Shown piece by piece: positions 46,844 to 55,490 of a stretch of 64,000 nucleotides of DNA (positions are counted from its first letter, which is position 1; each line of letters starts with the position of its first letter). The position numbers and the translations under genes were made by a program. The DNA is from Aspidapion aeneum (taxonomy: Eukaryota; Arthropoda; Insecta; Coleoptera; Brentidae). Under the pieces are notes generated by a model. It searched no databases, had not been told where the DNA came from, and saw only the letters and a program-made list of their open reading frames with translations. The DNA lies in assembly GCA_963576565.1 (NCBI GenBank), contig OY755046.1, positions 47,486,786-47,550,785 of the forward strand, given 5' to 3'.

Positions 46844-47070
46844 AAACAAAATTTCGGACTTCCATTGTCTTTATTTATTTTAAACACGACGTTTCGGTTA
46901 GCAAGTATCTCTAACCGTTTGCATGTGCAGTCAGGTATGACGGCCCGCCCTCTTTTTATAGACTATAGACTAGATTGTTTAGTTTATGCTTAAAAACGGT
47001 TAGAGATACTTATTAACTGAAAGGTCGTGTTTCAAGTAAATAAAGACAATGGAAGTCCGAAATTTTGTTT
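46844..47070. mobile_element. Fold-back element with ~77-bp arms
   Basis: The left arm (46844-46920) is the near-complement of the right arm (46994-47070). The right arm reads AACGGTTAGAGATACTT, then GAAAGGTCGTGTTT, then AAATAAAGACAATGGAAGTC. Each arm also holds its own small hairpin (GGTTAG/CTAACC on the left) next to GAAACGTCGTG. TTTCATCAGTT occurs outside both ends (46803, 47077), a possible target duplication. No coding capacity. Confidence 0.65.
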
Positions 47071-47204
47071 ATATTTTCATCAGTTTTAGAATAATAAATA
47101 CATAAACTTGGTATTTAATCCTAAAATACTTTATTCGATCAGAGCTAAAGGCCAACATTTTTCCTAAGTTCGAAAATGGCTGGTCCTTTCCAGCGGTAGC
47201 CCAG

Positions 47205-47455
47205 CATTTTAACGTAAGCCGTTCTATAAATAAAAGATGGATAAAGGAGCAATCATTTGAAAGGAAACAAGGATGATCTGGCAGGCCAAAAGTAAGTCAA
47301 GTTCGAGATCAGGTTCTCTAAAATGACCCATTCAAAAGAGCAAATAATGCAAGAATTTTTTCACAGTTTCCAGGCAGCTAGGCAGCCATTTACCATAGAA
47401 TTCAATCATCAAATCTTCGGTGCCGAACTTTAGCACAAAAGACCGAACTAACTTT
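47205..47455 (+). pseudogene. Tc1/mariner-like transposase relic (N-terminal HTH region)
   Basis: One plus-strand frame, interrupted by three stop codons, reads HFNVSRSINKRWIKEQSFER, then SGRPKVSQVRDQV, then NDPFKRANNARIFSQFPGS and AAIYHRIQSSNLRCRTLAQK. The order is that of the paired-like DNA-binding domain of Tc1-type transposases: first helix-turn-helix, GRPK linker, then a second HTH ending in an RxQxxNLRxRxAxxK-like helix. The catalytic DDE part is not seen before the LTR retrotransposon that begins about 200 bp downstream. It is a dead fragment. Confidence 0.6.
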
Positions 47456-47660
47456 TTAAATGTATTATTTAGCAAAGCTAATAAAGATATTCAATTCAAA
47501 ATTTTATTTAATTTAACAGAAACAAGCACGATTTTTAAAAACGACCAAAAATATATTGCTAGTTTTATTTTATTTATTTTGTAAACATGCAAAGGGAAAT
47601 ATACAGCAATAAAACAATATAACACTACTGTGAAATGTAAATGTCAATCCGATATAATAA

Positions 47661-48075
47661 TGTTACAAATTTAAGTTATTTAAATTTTATAATTGGAATT
47701 TATTTAGGTTTAGTGTAGTATTAGGTCGATTTATCTTAAGGTTGTATTCTTAGTCTAGGTTTTTAGTTGCGTTGTCTGTGGCTTGCGGTCGCGGTAGTGC
47801 GGGAACTTTCCGGACGTCGAAGGCTGCCGGAAAGTTCAAGAGAGATGGACGATCCTATATATAGGGCCGGGGTCGCGCACCAAGAGTCAGTCACAGATAT
47901 CGTGCTGTAGTGGTCGTGAGATTAACACGAAGTTAATAGACCGATTATAGTAGTGAATTATTAGCAAGTTATTACTAAGTTTAAGTGCGTGTTTTTGTAC
48001 ATAATTTGTCGAAATAAATTGACGTATCGTTTTCAACAATTGCGAGTTTTAATTTGTCGTTGTGAACCCGTAACA
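47661..48075 (+). repeat. 5' LTR (415 bp)
   Basis: Begins TGTTAC and ends GTAACA, a 6-bp terminal inverted repeat. It is identical in length to the 3' LTR at 53838-54252 and differs at three positions, all in the second half of U3 and in R. It contains the promoter, a poly(A) signal AATAAA at 48013-48018, and ends two bases before the primer-binding site. Confidence 0.97.
47803..47895 (+). promoter_or_regulatory. LTR core promoter: HSE-like inverted repeat, GAGA, TATA, initiator
   Basis: A perfect 11-bp inverted repeat GAACTTTCCGG/CCGGAAAGTTC (47803-47813, 47827-47837) provides on each arm GAAnnTTCnnGA, two and two-thirds units of a heat-shock element. GAGAGA follows at 47840-47845, TATATATA at 47856-47863 and TCAGTC at 47887-47892. 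Spacing from TATA to the A of TCAGT is about 33 bp, as in arthropod polymerase II promoters. The order HSE, GAGA motif, TATA, initiator resembles heat-shock gene promoters. Function is inferred. Confidence 0.6.
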
Positions 48076-48077
48076 AT

Positions 48078-48094
48078 TGGTGTCAGAAGTGAGA
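48078..48094 (+). other. Primer-binding site, tRNA-Leu type
   Basis: TGGTGTCAGAAGTGAGA starts two bases after the 5' LTR. It is complementary to the 3' end of a leucine tRNA (acceptor strand ...CTTCTGACA plus CCA), with at most one mismatch to the animal tRNA-Leu(CAG) sequence as I know it. It would prime minus-strand DNA synthesis. Confidence 0.8.
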
Positions 48095-48177
48095 TTAAAA
48101 GAAATAAATAGTGCAAAGACTATCCTTATACAGTATCACCGGATAGGACAATTTGACAGAGAAACAGTAAGTGATTT

Positions 48178-48968
48178 TTCTAGAATATTCGAAGAAGTTC
48201 GATATTGTTTTATTCAAAAACTAAAAGAGATATTTAAGAACCGACTTCGACATTAACTTTACAGTCCAAAAATTGATAATTAGAGAGATTTTCTAGAATA
48301 TTCTATAACATTCTACGACGTTCTATTCAAAAACTAGAAGAGATATACAAATACCGACTTCGACATTAGATTAGTAATTTTAAAAGTAAGAATCAGAAAG
48401 AATTTCTAGAACATTCCATCACTTTCTACGACGCTCTATTCGAAAACCAGAAGAAATATCCAAAAAGAGACTTCGACATTAGCTTAGTAATTTCAAAAGT
48501 AAGAACTAAAAAGAATTTCTAGAAGATTCCATAACATTCTACGACGTTCTATTCAAAAACTAGAAGAGATATACAAATACAGATTTCGACATTAGTTTAG
48601 TTATTTCAAAAGAAAGAATTAGAAAGAATTTCTAGAAGATTCCATAACATTCTACGACGTTCTATTCAAAAACTAGAAGATATATACAAATACCGACTTC
48701 GACAGTAGCTTAGTTATTTTAAAAGTAAGAATTAGAAATTATTTCTAGAATATTCCATAACATTCGACGACGGTCTATTCGAGAACCAAAAGAGATAATC
48801 AAAAAGTGACTTCTACATTTGCCTAGTAGCAGAAAGAGTAGCATTTACCAGTATATTCCAGAACATTCCATTAGGTTCTATGTAAGAATTGGACGAGATA
48901 TTGAAAAACCGACTTCGACATTCGCTTTGTAGCCCTAAAATACACGTTTTAAGTGATTTATCACGAAG
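48178..48968 (+). repeat. Leader tandem array, 7 x 113 bp, each unit with a perfect HSE
   Basis: Units start at 48178, 48291, 48404, 48517, 48630, 48743 and 48856, exactly 113 bp apart, and the seventh ends 3 bp before the gag ATG. Every unit begins with TTCnnGAAnnTTC, with no change in the nine core bases of any copy, while the nn spacers vary (TA/CA; TA/CA/GA). Several units add further TTC triplets at +20 and +30, staying in the 5-bp register of heat-shock-factor sites. The rest of each unit (GAYTTCGACATT, AGAAGAGATA-like) is less conserved. The array lies in the transcribed leader, about 290-1080 bases after the predicted start. Confidence 0.9.
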
Positions 48969-48971
48969 TTG

Positions 48972-50258
48972 ATGCTTACTAGACAAAGATCGGCCAAGAT
49001 GGAAGATTTAACTAAAATGATGCAGGCTCTAGCAGCTCAAATGGCTCAAAACCAGAACGACATGAAACAGACCATTGAACAAAACCAGGGCGATATGAAA
49101 CACACCATGGACGACATGAAACACACTATTGAACAAAACCAGAACGATATGAGACAGACATTAGATGGCATGCAAGAAAACTTCGATCAGATAAAGAGCA
49201 ACTCCGAACAGCTGAGAGAAGAGTTCAAAGCAGCAACTGAAGATCTTAAGGAAGAAATAACTCAAAGAATGCAGAATGTAGAAGAAAAGGTACAAAACCA
49301 ATTGCAGAATGTAGAAGAAACGGTACAAAACAAATTGCAGAATGTTGAAGAAAAAGTGGCGACCAAGCTACAGAATGTAAGAGAAGAAGTTTTTCAAACA
49401 GTGGAAGAAAAGCTCCAGGATGTGTCAAAACAGCTTATACAGCTCCAAAAAGAACACAACAAAATGAAAACTCAGGGATGTGTTGTGAATTCCAACCAAA
49501 ACATTAAGCCTCCAAATTTCGATGGTACGTCTTCCTGGTCTACTTATAAACAACAGTTTGAAGCTGCCGCTGCTGCAAATGGTTGGGATGATGAGGAAAA
49601 AGCTAGAGCATTGTTAGTAGCTCTACGAGAACCTGCTCTGGGACTTTTACGGTCCATTCCAGTCGAGCAAAAACAGAATTATAACGCTCTAGTGGCAGCG
49701 TTAGAAAGAAGGTATGGAGACGAACACTTGCGAAATTTACATTGGTCAGAATTAAATATTCGTCAACAAAGGCCAGGAGAATCATTGCAAGAGTATGAAG
49801 CAGATATCAGGAGGCTGATGTATTTAGCATACCCAGAAATGCCAGAAAATTACAGAGATCCCTTCACGGTAGATCGCTTTATTAACGGATTACGAGACAC
49901 GGACTTAGCAAAGTTACTTCGTCGAGAACGCTTCCATAACAGCAGTGAAGTGTTGATTCGAGCCCTTGAAATTGAATCATCAAATAATATGTCCAGGCCA
50001 AAAGTAAGAGCTGTTTCAATTCAGGAGGGAGAAGAAATGAGCAATGGACATGAGGTCAACTCAAAAACGCTAAACCAAATGTTTCAATCACTGATAGAGA
50101 AGATTGACTCTTTGAAAGAAAGCAGACGATCCCCTCCAAATGTAAAGTGTTTCAGATGCGGACGTACAGGGCATATTCAACGCGATTGTCGCGTCCAAAT
50201 AAGGTCTCGCTCGCCATCTAGCGGGACAGAGTACCGAAGAAGAGATCAGGAAAACTAA
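48972..50258 (+). CDS. gag: Gag polyprotein (428 aa)
   Basis: Structural protein of the retrotransposon, expected to form the virus-like particle in the cytoplasm. The ATG at 48972 (MLTRQRSAKMEDL) is chosen because the longer frame begins at a TTG codon. Residues 31-70 and 100-143 are 11-residue repeats (MKHTIEQNQND-type and LQNVEEKVQNQ-type), which predict a hendecad coiled coil. Residues ~178-345 resemble the retrotrans_gag core (FDGTSSWSTYKQQFEAAAAA, LQEYEADIRRLMYLAYPE). A single CCHC knuckle uses C393, C396, H401 and C406, followed by a basic Arg/Ser tail. The stop at 50256 overlaps the protease frame, which is open from 50222 in the -1 frame. Confidence 0.95.
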   Translation: MLTRQRSAKMEDLTKMMQALAAQMAQNQNDMKQTIEQNQGDMKHTMDDMKHTIEQNQNDMRQTLDGMQENFDQIKSNSEQLREEFKAATEDLKEEITQRMQNVEEKVQNQLQNVEETVQNKLQNVEEKVATKLQNVREEVFQTVEEKLQDVSKQLIQLQKEHNKMKTQGCVVNSNQNIKPPNFDGTSSWSTYKQQFEAAAAANGWDDEEKARALLVALREPALGLLRSIPVEQKQNYNALVAALERRYGDEHLRNLHWSELNIRQQRPGESLQEYEADIRRLMYLAYPEMPENYRDPFTVDRFINGLRDTDLAKLLRRERFHNSSEVLIRALEIESSNNMSRPKVRAVSIQEGEEMSNGHEVNSKTLNQMFQSLIEKIDSLKESRRSPPNVKCFRCGRTGHIQRDCRVQIRSRSPSSGTEYRRRDQEN

Positions 50259-50953
50259 AACTACTCAACGCAGAGGGGCGGGTGTTGGCTAATGGGAATA
50301 GAGCCCCCAAAATTTACCCTATTAAGAGCCTAAAACATACTGCTGACAGTCTTAACATCGACGGACTCATTAATGGGAGAAAAGTTAATATAACAGTAGA
50401 CACTGGTGCTGCCATATCATTGCTTAAGTTCAATATTGCAACGAGATATAAAATTCGACCAATAGAAAAGAAAATAACACTTAATACTGTGACTGGAGAA
50501 TCCGCCGACGTGTTGGCGCAGACAGATATAGACCTACAGCTGGGAAGATTGAAGATTCGCCACACTGTATTGGTTGCCGAAATAGAAGACGAATTTATTT
50601 TGGGAATGGACTTGATAAGTAAACATGGATTTGCGTTTGATAATAAACTTAATACCCTAAGATTTGGGAATGAAGAGTTCATTTTGTCAAATAGTCACTT
50701 CAATAAAGAACCAATAAAGGTCGTGGCAGTATGCACAACAAGACTAGTCGGTAACAGTGAGACCATAATTTTTGGGAGGCTGGAAAGTAAAACATCAAGC
50801 TGCGTCGGACTCATAAGCCAACAAAACACACCCAACACCTACCTCGTTGCAAAATCACTTGTTAAAACCGATAAAGACATCCCGATTAGAGTCGCCAATA
50901 TTTTCCCAAATAGTGTCAAAATTAATAAGGGGGGAGGTGGTAGCATTATTTGA
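50222..50953 (+). CDS. Retropepsin-like aspartic protease region of Pol
   Basis: This frame is open from 50222, just after an in-frame TAG (50219-50221), and has no ATG at its beginning. It overlaps gag by 37 nt in the -1 frame, so expression by -1 frameshifting is likely; GGAAAAC directly before the gag stop (50249-50255) is a weak slippery candidate. The catalytic motif is VDTGAAISLL, with Asp encoded at 50399-50401. A second conserved block EFILGMDLISKHG lies about 60 residues later, as in retropepsins. It would cleave Gag and Pol. The frame runs off at 50953 (KGGGGSII) because of an extra G at 50929-50934; the RT frame continues its expected sequence. Confidence 0.85.
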   Translation, partial: RDRVPKKRSGKLKLLNAEGRVLANGNRAPKIYPIKSLKHTADSLNIDGLINGRKVNITVDTGAAISLLKFNIATRYKIRPIEKKITLNTVTGESADVLAQTDIDLQLGRLKIRHTVLVAEIEDEFILGMDLISKHGFAFDNKLNTLRFGNEEFILSNSHFNKEPIKVVAVCTTRLVGNSETIIFGRLESKTSSCVGLISQQNTPNTYLVAKSLVKTDKDIPIRVANIFPNSVKINKGGGGSII

Positions 50954-53825
50954 ACCAGTACAGAAAGTAACAAGATGTGAAGAGCCAACTTCCGAGGATA
51001 CAAGCAAGTTACCAATGGAGGTACTTCAGCAATTTGAGTCAACTTGGCAACATCTCACTCCAGAAGAATTTAGTAAAGCGAGAGAGTTTATAGAAGAACA
51101 AAGTAATATCTTCGAAACTAGGAGTAGTTCGGGACACACAAACCTTATTCAACATGCTATCAACACTGGCGATGCCCAACCGATAAGACAACCCCCAAGA
51201 AGACTACCAATGGCCAAGCAAGAAGAAGTTCACAATCTCATTAATAAAATGCTCAGCGACGGTGTTGTTGAAGAGTCATCAAGTCCTTGGTCATCTCCTG
51301 TGGTGTTGGTCACTAAAAAGGATGGAAGTACTAGATTTTGTGTCGACTACAGGAAACTTAACGATGTGACCAAGAAAGATAGTTACCCACTGCCAAGAAT
51401 AGACGACACATTAACAACGTTGGCAGGATCATATTGGTTTTCTACTCTTGACCTGAAAAGTGGGTATTGGCAAGTAGGAATCTTTGAAAGAGATAAAGAA
51501 AAGACTGCATTCTCTGCTGGAAGTGGACTTTATCAGTTTAATGTGATGCCATTTGGCCTGTGCAATGCCCCAGCTACATTTGAAAGACTAATGGAAGTCG
51601 TTCTACGAGGCCTTACTTGGAAAACCTGCCTAGTCTATTTGGATGATGTCATAGTAATGGGGAAATCATTTCAAGAACATCTAGATAATTTACGAGAAGT
51701 ATTCTCAAGAATCAGGAACGCAAATCTTAAATTAAACTCAAAGAAATGTTTTCTGTTCCTAGAAAAAGTTGAGTTCCTGTGTCACGTCGTTTCCCGAGAA
51801 GGCATCCATACCGACGAAAAGAAGCTACAAGCAATAAAAGAATGGCCTCAACCTCGTGACAAACATGAATTGAGAAGCTTTTTGGGTCTGTGTACATACT
51901 ACAGACGATTTGTAGAAGGATTCGCCAAAATAGCGTCTCCGTTACATAGACTTACAGAAGATAAAGCTTCTTACAAATGGAATACCGAATGTGACCAAGC
52001 ATTTAGAAGACTAAAAGCAGCATTATGTTCTAGTCCGATTCTTGCATATCCCATTCCAAAAGGAAAATTCATATTAGATACTGATGCGAGCAACGATGGC
52101 ATAGGAGCAGTACTCTCCCAAGTACAAGATGGAGAAGAACGGGTCATCGAATTTTTCAGCAAGAAGCTATCCAAACCAGAGAGAAATTATTGTGTTACTA
52201 GAAAGGAGCTCCTAGCCATAGTTAAATCCGTAGATCACTTTCACAAATATCTCTACGGACAAGAGTTTCTGATTAGAACGGATCATGCTGCGTTACAGTG
52301 GCTCATGAAAATGAAAAAACCTGAGGGGCAAGTCGCGAGATGGATAGAAAAGCTACAACAATACCATTATCAAATTAAGCACCGAGCAGGAAGGGTGCAT
52401 AATAATGCAGATGCATTGTCCAGAAGACCTTGCCCCGAGGATTGTAAACATTGCAGGAAAATTGACCAGAAAGAAGGAATTACCTACGTGCGCCAGATAA
52501 AGTTAGAACCAGATGAAGAATGGATGTCGGCTTCGATTAGAACCACACAACTTAACGACAAAGATGTAGGACCTATCTTGCGATTGAAAGAAGAGAACAA
52601 GCCACGACCGTCATGGCAAGATATCGCAAACCAAGGGGTGATATTCAAATCACTGTGGGCACAATGGGATTCACTGATAGTAGAAGAAAACATCCTTAAA
52701 CGTGCCTGGGAAAGTGCCGATGGCCAAGTAGTGGTTCCTAGGAACATGGTAGACAATATAATGGCCGAATGCCATGGTGGAAAATCAGGCGCGCACCTAG
52801 GCATAAATAAAACCATGGACAAAATTCGAAACCGATTTTATTGGGTCAATTACTTTCAAGATGTGAAAAACTGGTGCCGCCGATGTTCGACTTGTGCAGC
52901 CAGCCAAGGTCCCAAAACAAGGTCCAGAGGTCAAATGAAACAATATAACGTAGGTCTGCCATTCGAACGCATTGCTATTGATGTGGCCGGACCATTTCCA
53001 GAAACTAAAAAGGGCAACAAATACATCCTTGTTGTCATGGATTATTTTAGCAAATGGCCAGAAGTTTTTGCTTTGCCTAATCAAGAGGCCGCTACAGTTG
53101 CAGAAGTTTTGGTAAATGATGTTTTCAGCCGATTTGGCATTCCTTTGGAACTACATTCAGATCAAGGAAGAAACTTTGAATCAAAGCTTTTCCAGAATCT
53201 CTGTGACCTTTTAGGAATACATAAAACACGGACTACTGCTTTGCATCCGCAGTCAGATGGCATGGTTGAAAGATTTAATAAAACAATAGAGGAACATCTT
53301 TGCAAAGTTGTTGATGAGCACCAAACAGATTGGGACCAATATATTCCATTGTTTTTGATGGCCTCTAGAACTGCCATTCACAATACGACAGGAGCTACTC
53401 CATCTAGTATCCTGTTTGGTAGAGAACTGCGTTTACCATGTGATATCATGTTTGGTTCACCTGAAGAAGCACACTTAGAGGTTAATGACTATGTCGAACG
53501 TTTAAGGCAAAAGCTGCACGATATCCATGAAGTGGTTAGAGAGCGAATAGAAATAGCCAGTGACCGCATGAAAGCGAGATATGACCTGAAAGCAAACTCT
53601 TCAGGGTTCAAAGAGAATGATCAAGTCTGGCTATACAATCCTCAACGCAAGAAAGGAAGATCACCTAAGTTGACACCACCATGGGAAGGGCCTTATAAAG
53701 TTGTTAAGAGAATTAATGATGTAGTCTACCGAATCCAGAGAAGCCGGAAGTCCAAGATGAAAGTTGTTCATCTAGACAGACTAAAACCTTACCTGGGAAA
53801 TGTTGATCGAGACGATCAAACCTGA
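50931..53825 (+). CDS. pol: Pol: reverse transcriptase, RNase H and integrase
   Basis: Open frame from inside the G tract to the TGA at 53823. Upstream codons to 50847 are open but start at TTG and are probably not used. Numbering from 50847: RT has SSPWSSPVVLV (135-145), FSTLDLKSGYW with D202, and the catalytic YLDD (264-267). RNase H has D413 (TDAS), E454, D479 and D522. Integrase has a zinc-binding H643/H650/C680/C683 region, catalytic D712, D772 and E808 (59 and 35 residues between), and a GPY/F-like WEGPYKVV module near the C terminus. The enzyme would copy and integrate the element. No env ORF follows; the stop lies 12 bp before the 3' LTR. Confidence 0.95.
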   Translation, partial: GEVVALFEPVQKVTRCEEPTSEDTSKLPMEVLQQFESTWQHLTPEEFSKAREFIEEQSNIFETRSSSGHTNLIQHAINTGDAQPIRQPPRRLPMAKQEEVHNLINKMLSDGVVEESSSPWSSPVVLVTKKDGSTRFCVDYRKLNDVTKKDSYPLPRIDDTLTTLAGSYWFSTLDLKSGYWQVGIFERDKEKTAFSAGSGLYQFNVMPFGLCNAPATFERLMEVVLRGLTWKTCLVYLDDVIVMGKSFQEHLDNLREVFSRIRNANLKLNSKKCFLFLEKVEFLCHVVSREGIHTDEKKLQAIKEWPQPRDKHELRSFLGLCTYYRRFVEGFAKIASPLHRLTEDKASYKWNTECDQAFRRLKAALCSSPILAYPIPKGKFILDTDASNDGIGAVLSQVQDGEERVIEFFSKKLSKPERNYCVTRKELLAIVKSVDHFHKYLYGQEFLIRTDHAALQWLMKMKKPEGQVARWIEKLQQYHYQIKHRAGRVHNNADALSRRPCPEDCKHCRKIDQKEGITYVRQIKLEPDEEWMSASIRTTQLNDKDVGPILRLKEENKPRPSWQDIANQGVIFKSLWAQWDSLIVEENILKRAWESADGQVVVPRNMVDNIMAECHGGKSGAHLGINKTMDKIRNRFYWVNYFQDVKNWCRRCSTCAASQGPKTRSRGQMKQYNVGLPFERIAIDVAGPFPETKKGNKYILVVMDYFSKWPEVFALPNQEAATVAEVLVNDVFSRFGIPLELHSDQGRNFESKLFQNLCDLLGIHKTRTTALHPQSDGMVERFNKTIEEHLCKVVDEHQTDWDQYIPLFLMASRTAIHNTTGATPSSILFGRELRLPCDIMFGSPEEAHLEVNDYVERLRQKLHDIHEVVRERIEIASDRMKARYDLKANSSGFKENDQVWLYNPQRKKGRSPKLTPPWEGPYKVVKRINDVVYRIQRSRKSKMKVVHLDRLKPYLGNVDRDDQT

Positions 53826-53837
53826 AGAGGAGGATAG
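53823..53837 (+). other. Polypurine tract
   Basis: The purine-rich run GAAGAGGAGGATAG ends immediately before the 3' LTR. It is the expected plus-strand primer and overlaps the pol stop codon. Confidence 0.75.
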
Positions 53838-54252
53838 TGTTACAAATTTAAGTTATTTAAATTTTATAATTGGAATTTATTTAGGTTTAGTGTAGTATTA
53901 GGTCGATTTATCTTAAGGTTGTATTCTTAGTCTAGGTTTTTAGTTGCGTTGTCTGTGGCTTGCGGTCGCGGTAGTGCGGGAACTTTCCGGACGTCGAAGG
54001 CTGCCGGAAAGTTCGAGAGAGATGGACGATCCTATATATAGGGCCGGGGTCGCGCACCAAGAGTCAGTCACAGATATCGTGCTGTAGTAGTCGTGAGATT
54101 AACACGAAGTTAATAGACCGATTATTGTAGTGAATTATTAGCAAGTTATTACTAAGTTTAAGTGCGTGTTTTTGTACATAATTTGTCGAAATAAATTGAC
54201 GTATCGTTTTCAACAATTGCGAGTTTTAATTTGTCGTTGTGAACCCGTAACA
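53838..54252 (+). repeat. 3' LTR (415 bp)
   Basis: Matches the 5' LTR except at three substitutions (near 54015, 54090 and 54126 in this copy). Followed by the ATAA target duplication. Contains the AATAAA signal near 54190. Confidence 0.97.
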
Positions 54253-54256
54253 ATAA

Positions 54257-55370
54257 TTAACATATACCGCTTAAAATAAAAGCGAGTTTTCCAGTCGTAT
54301 CAGATTTTTGTTAAATCAACATGCAAATGATAGCCAGTCCCCTGCGCTTTAACTAGCCGCCTTCTGTCTTGCACACTTAGGTCAGATACCTTCATATACT
54401 TTGTCTCACGCACTCGTAATTTTTCAAATAAAGAATTAAAATAAACACCCAGTATCGAGGTTTCATGGTAAAGAATTTATGTTAGGGGCAGTAACGGTGT
54501 AGGCAAAATCAAAAAAATAAAAAAATTCTCATTTTGCATCAAACCTTTTTATTTTGATTTTTTGTTATAATTTCATTAAAGATTGCAACCGATATTTTGT
54601 GAGAATTAATTGTTGAAATGTTAAGTGTTTGCCAACTGCTGTTTGTGATTATTTGTGTTTGTCAGTTTTGTTTAATTAAATTTGGGTTGAAAACTAAGTG
54701 TTCTAAACTGTTCAGGGTCTTTAAATATTACTTTTTCCATTAGAGACGGAAAAGTCCGACAATTTCTTTCTTTTTCAACAAAAAAACCAAAATTTTATGT
54801 GGATTTTGACATTAACAATAATGTTTATGTTTTGTTTTTATAGCTTTATACTTAATAATAATAATAATTTGTTTTACAATCAAGTCAATAACAAATTTTA
54901 AATAATGTCATCTAAGTTATTTAGAAAATTTATAGGTATTTATTTTTATTGGGCATTTAAATACACAAAATTATGGGTTTGGAGATTTACCAAGTCAAGT
55001 TTACTACCAGTGACATTGGTACCTAGGTACTAAAATTAATTAGCAAGGAGCAGTAAACCAACATTTATTTTTTCTACTACCTACTGACCTCAAAGAGGCT
55101 ACTTTGTGCACACTTTTGCATATACAAAGTAAGAGTTATTACCACAATATGGCAATATAGACGCGTTTTTGTGCGGATGGGTTTTTTAGTAACCAAAAAA
55201 CCAATTTAGTTTAAAAGAGTTTACCCCGATTTCAGCAAATCTCTGCGGCCCTTGATGTAATAGTTAAAAGAAGAGGGGAAACACCATAGGAGAACCTTTA
55301 TGCCAGAGTTCGCAGGAGAACAAACTAGCTCACGTTACTGTATCGGCATTGTATTTTATTTTTAATCTGA
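54257..55370. other. Unannotated AT-rich stretch
   Basis: No gene or element boundary supported. Confidence 0.4.
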
Positions 55371-55374
55371 GTAG

Positions 55375-55490
55375 TAGACAATGCAACGAAATCCATTTAA
55401 AACAAAAATTGAGAGATTAAGAAAAAATTTGCTCCTTCTTATATCTAAACCACTGTTAAATTAGATTTTCTTGCTTACAGATAGATATAA
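55375..55490 (+). repeat. Dispersed repeat 'family C', copy 1
   Basis: Block from TAGTAGACAATGCAACGAAA to ATATCTAAACCACTGTTAAA. A diverged copy in the same orientation is at 59445-59570. Unknown class. Confidence 0.5.

Larger units (their letters stand above)
47661..54252 (+). mobile_element. Ty3/gypsy-type LTR retrotransposon, nearly intact (6592 bp)
   Basis: Complete element with 415-bp LTRs, a 4-bp target duplication ATAA (47657-47660 and 54253-54256), a tRNA-Leu primer site, a tandem-repeat leader, gag, protease, RT, RNase H, integrase, polypurine tract and 3' LTR. The LTRs differ at 3 of 415 positions, so insertion is recent. The order PR-RT-RH-IN places it in Ty3/gypsy. The tRNA-Leu primer and lack of env would fit the mdg3/micropia side, but that placement is inference. 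One extra G in a homopolymer at 50929-50934 separates protease from RT. It sits about 200 bp after a Tc1 relic. Confidence 0.95.

Noticed and set aside
50314..50682. Antisense 122-codon frame within the protease region
   Set aside because: Shadow of the conserved protease frame on the other strand.
53826..53837. An env gene after pol that would make the element an errantivirus
   Set aside because: Only 12 bp separate the pol stop from the 3' LTR, so there is no room for env.
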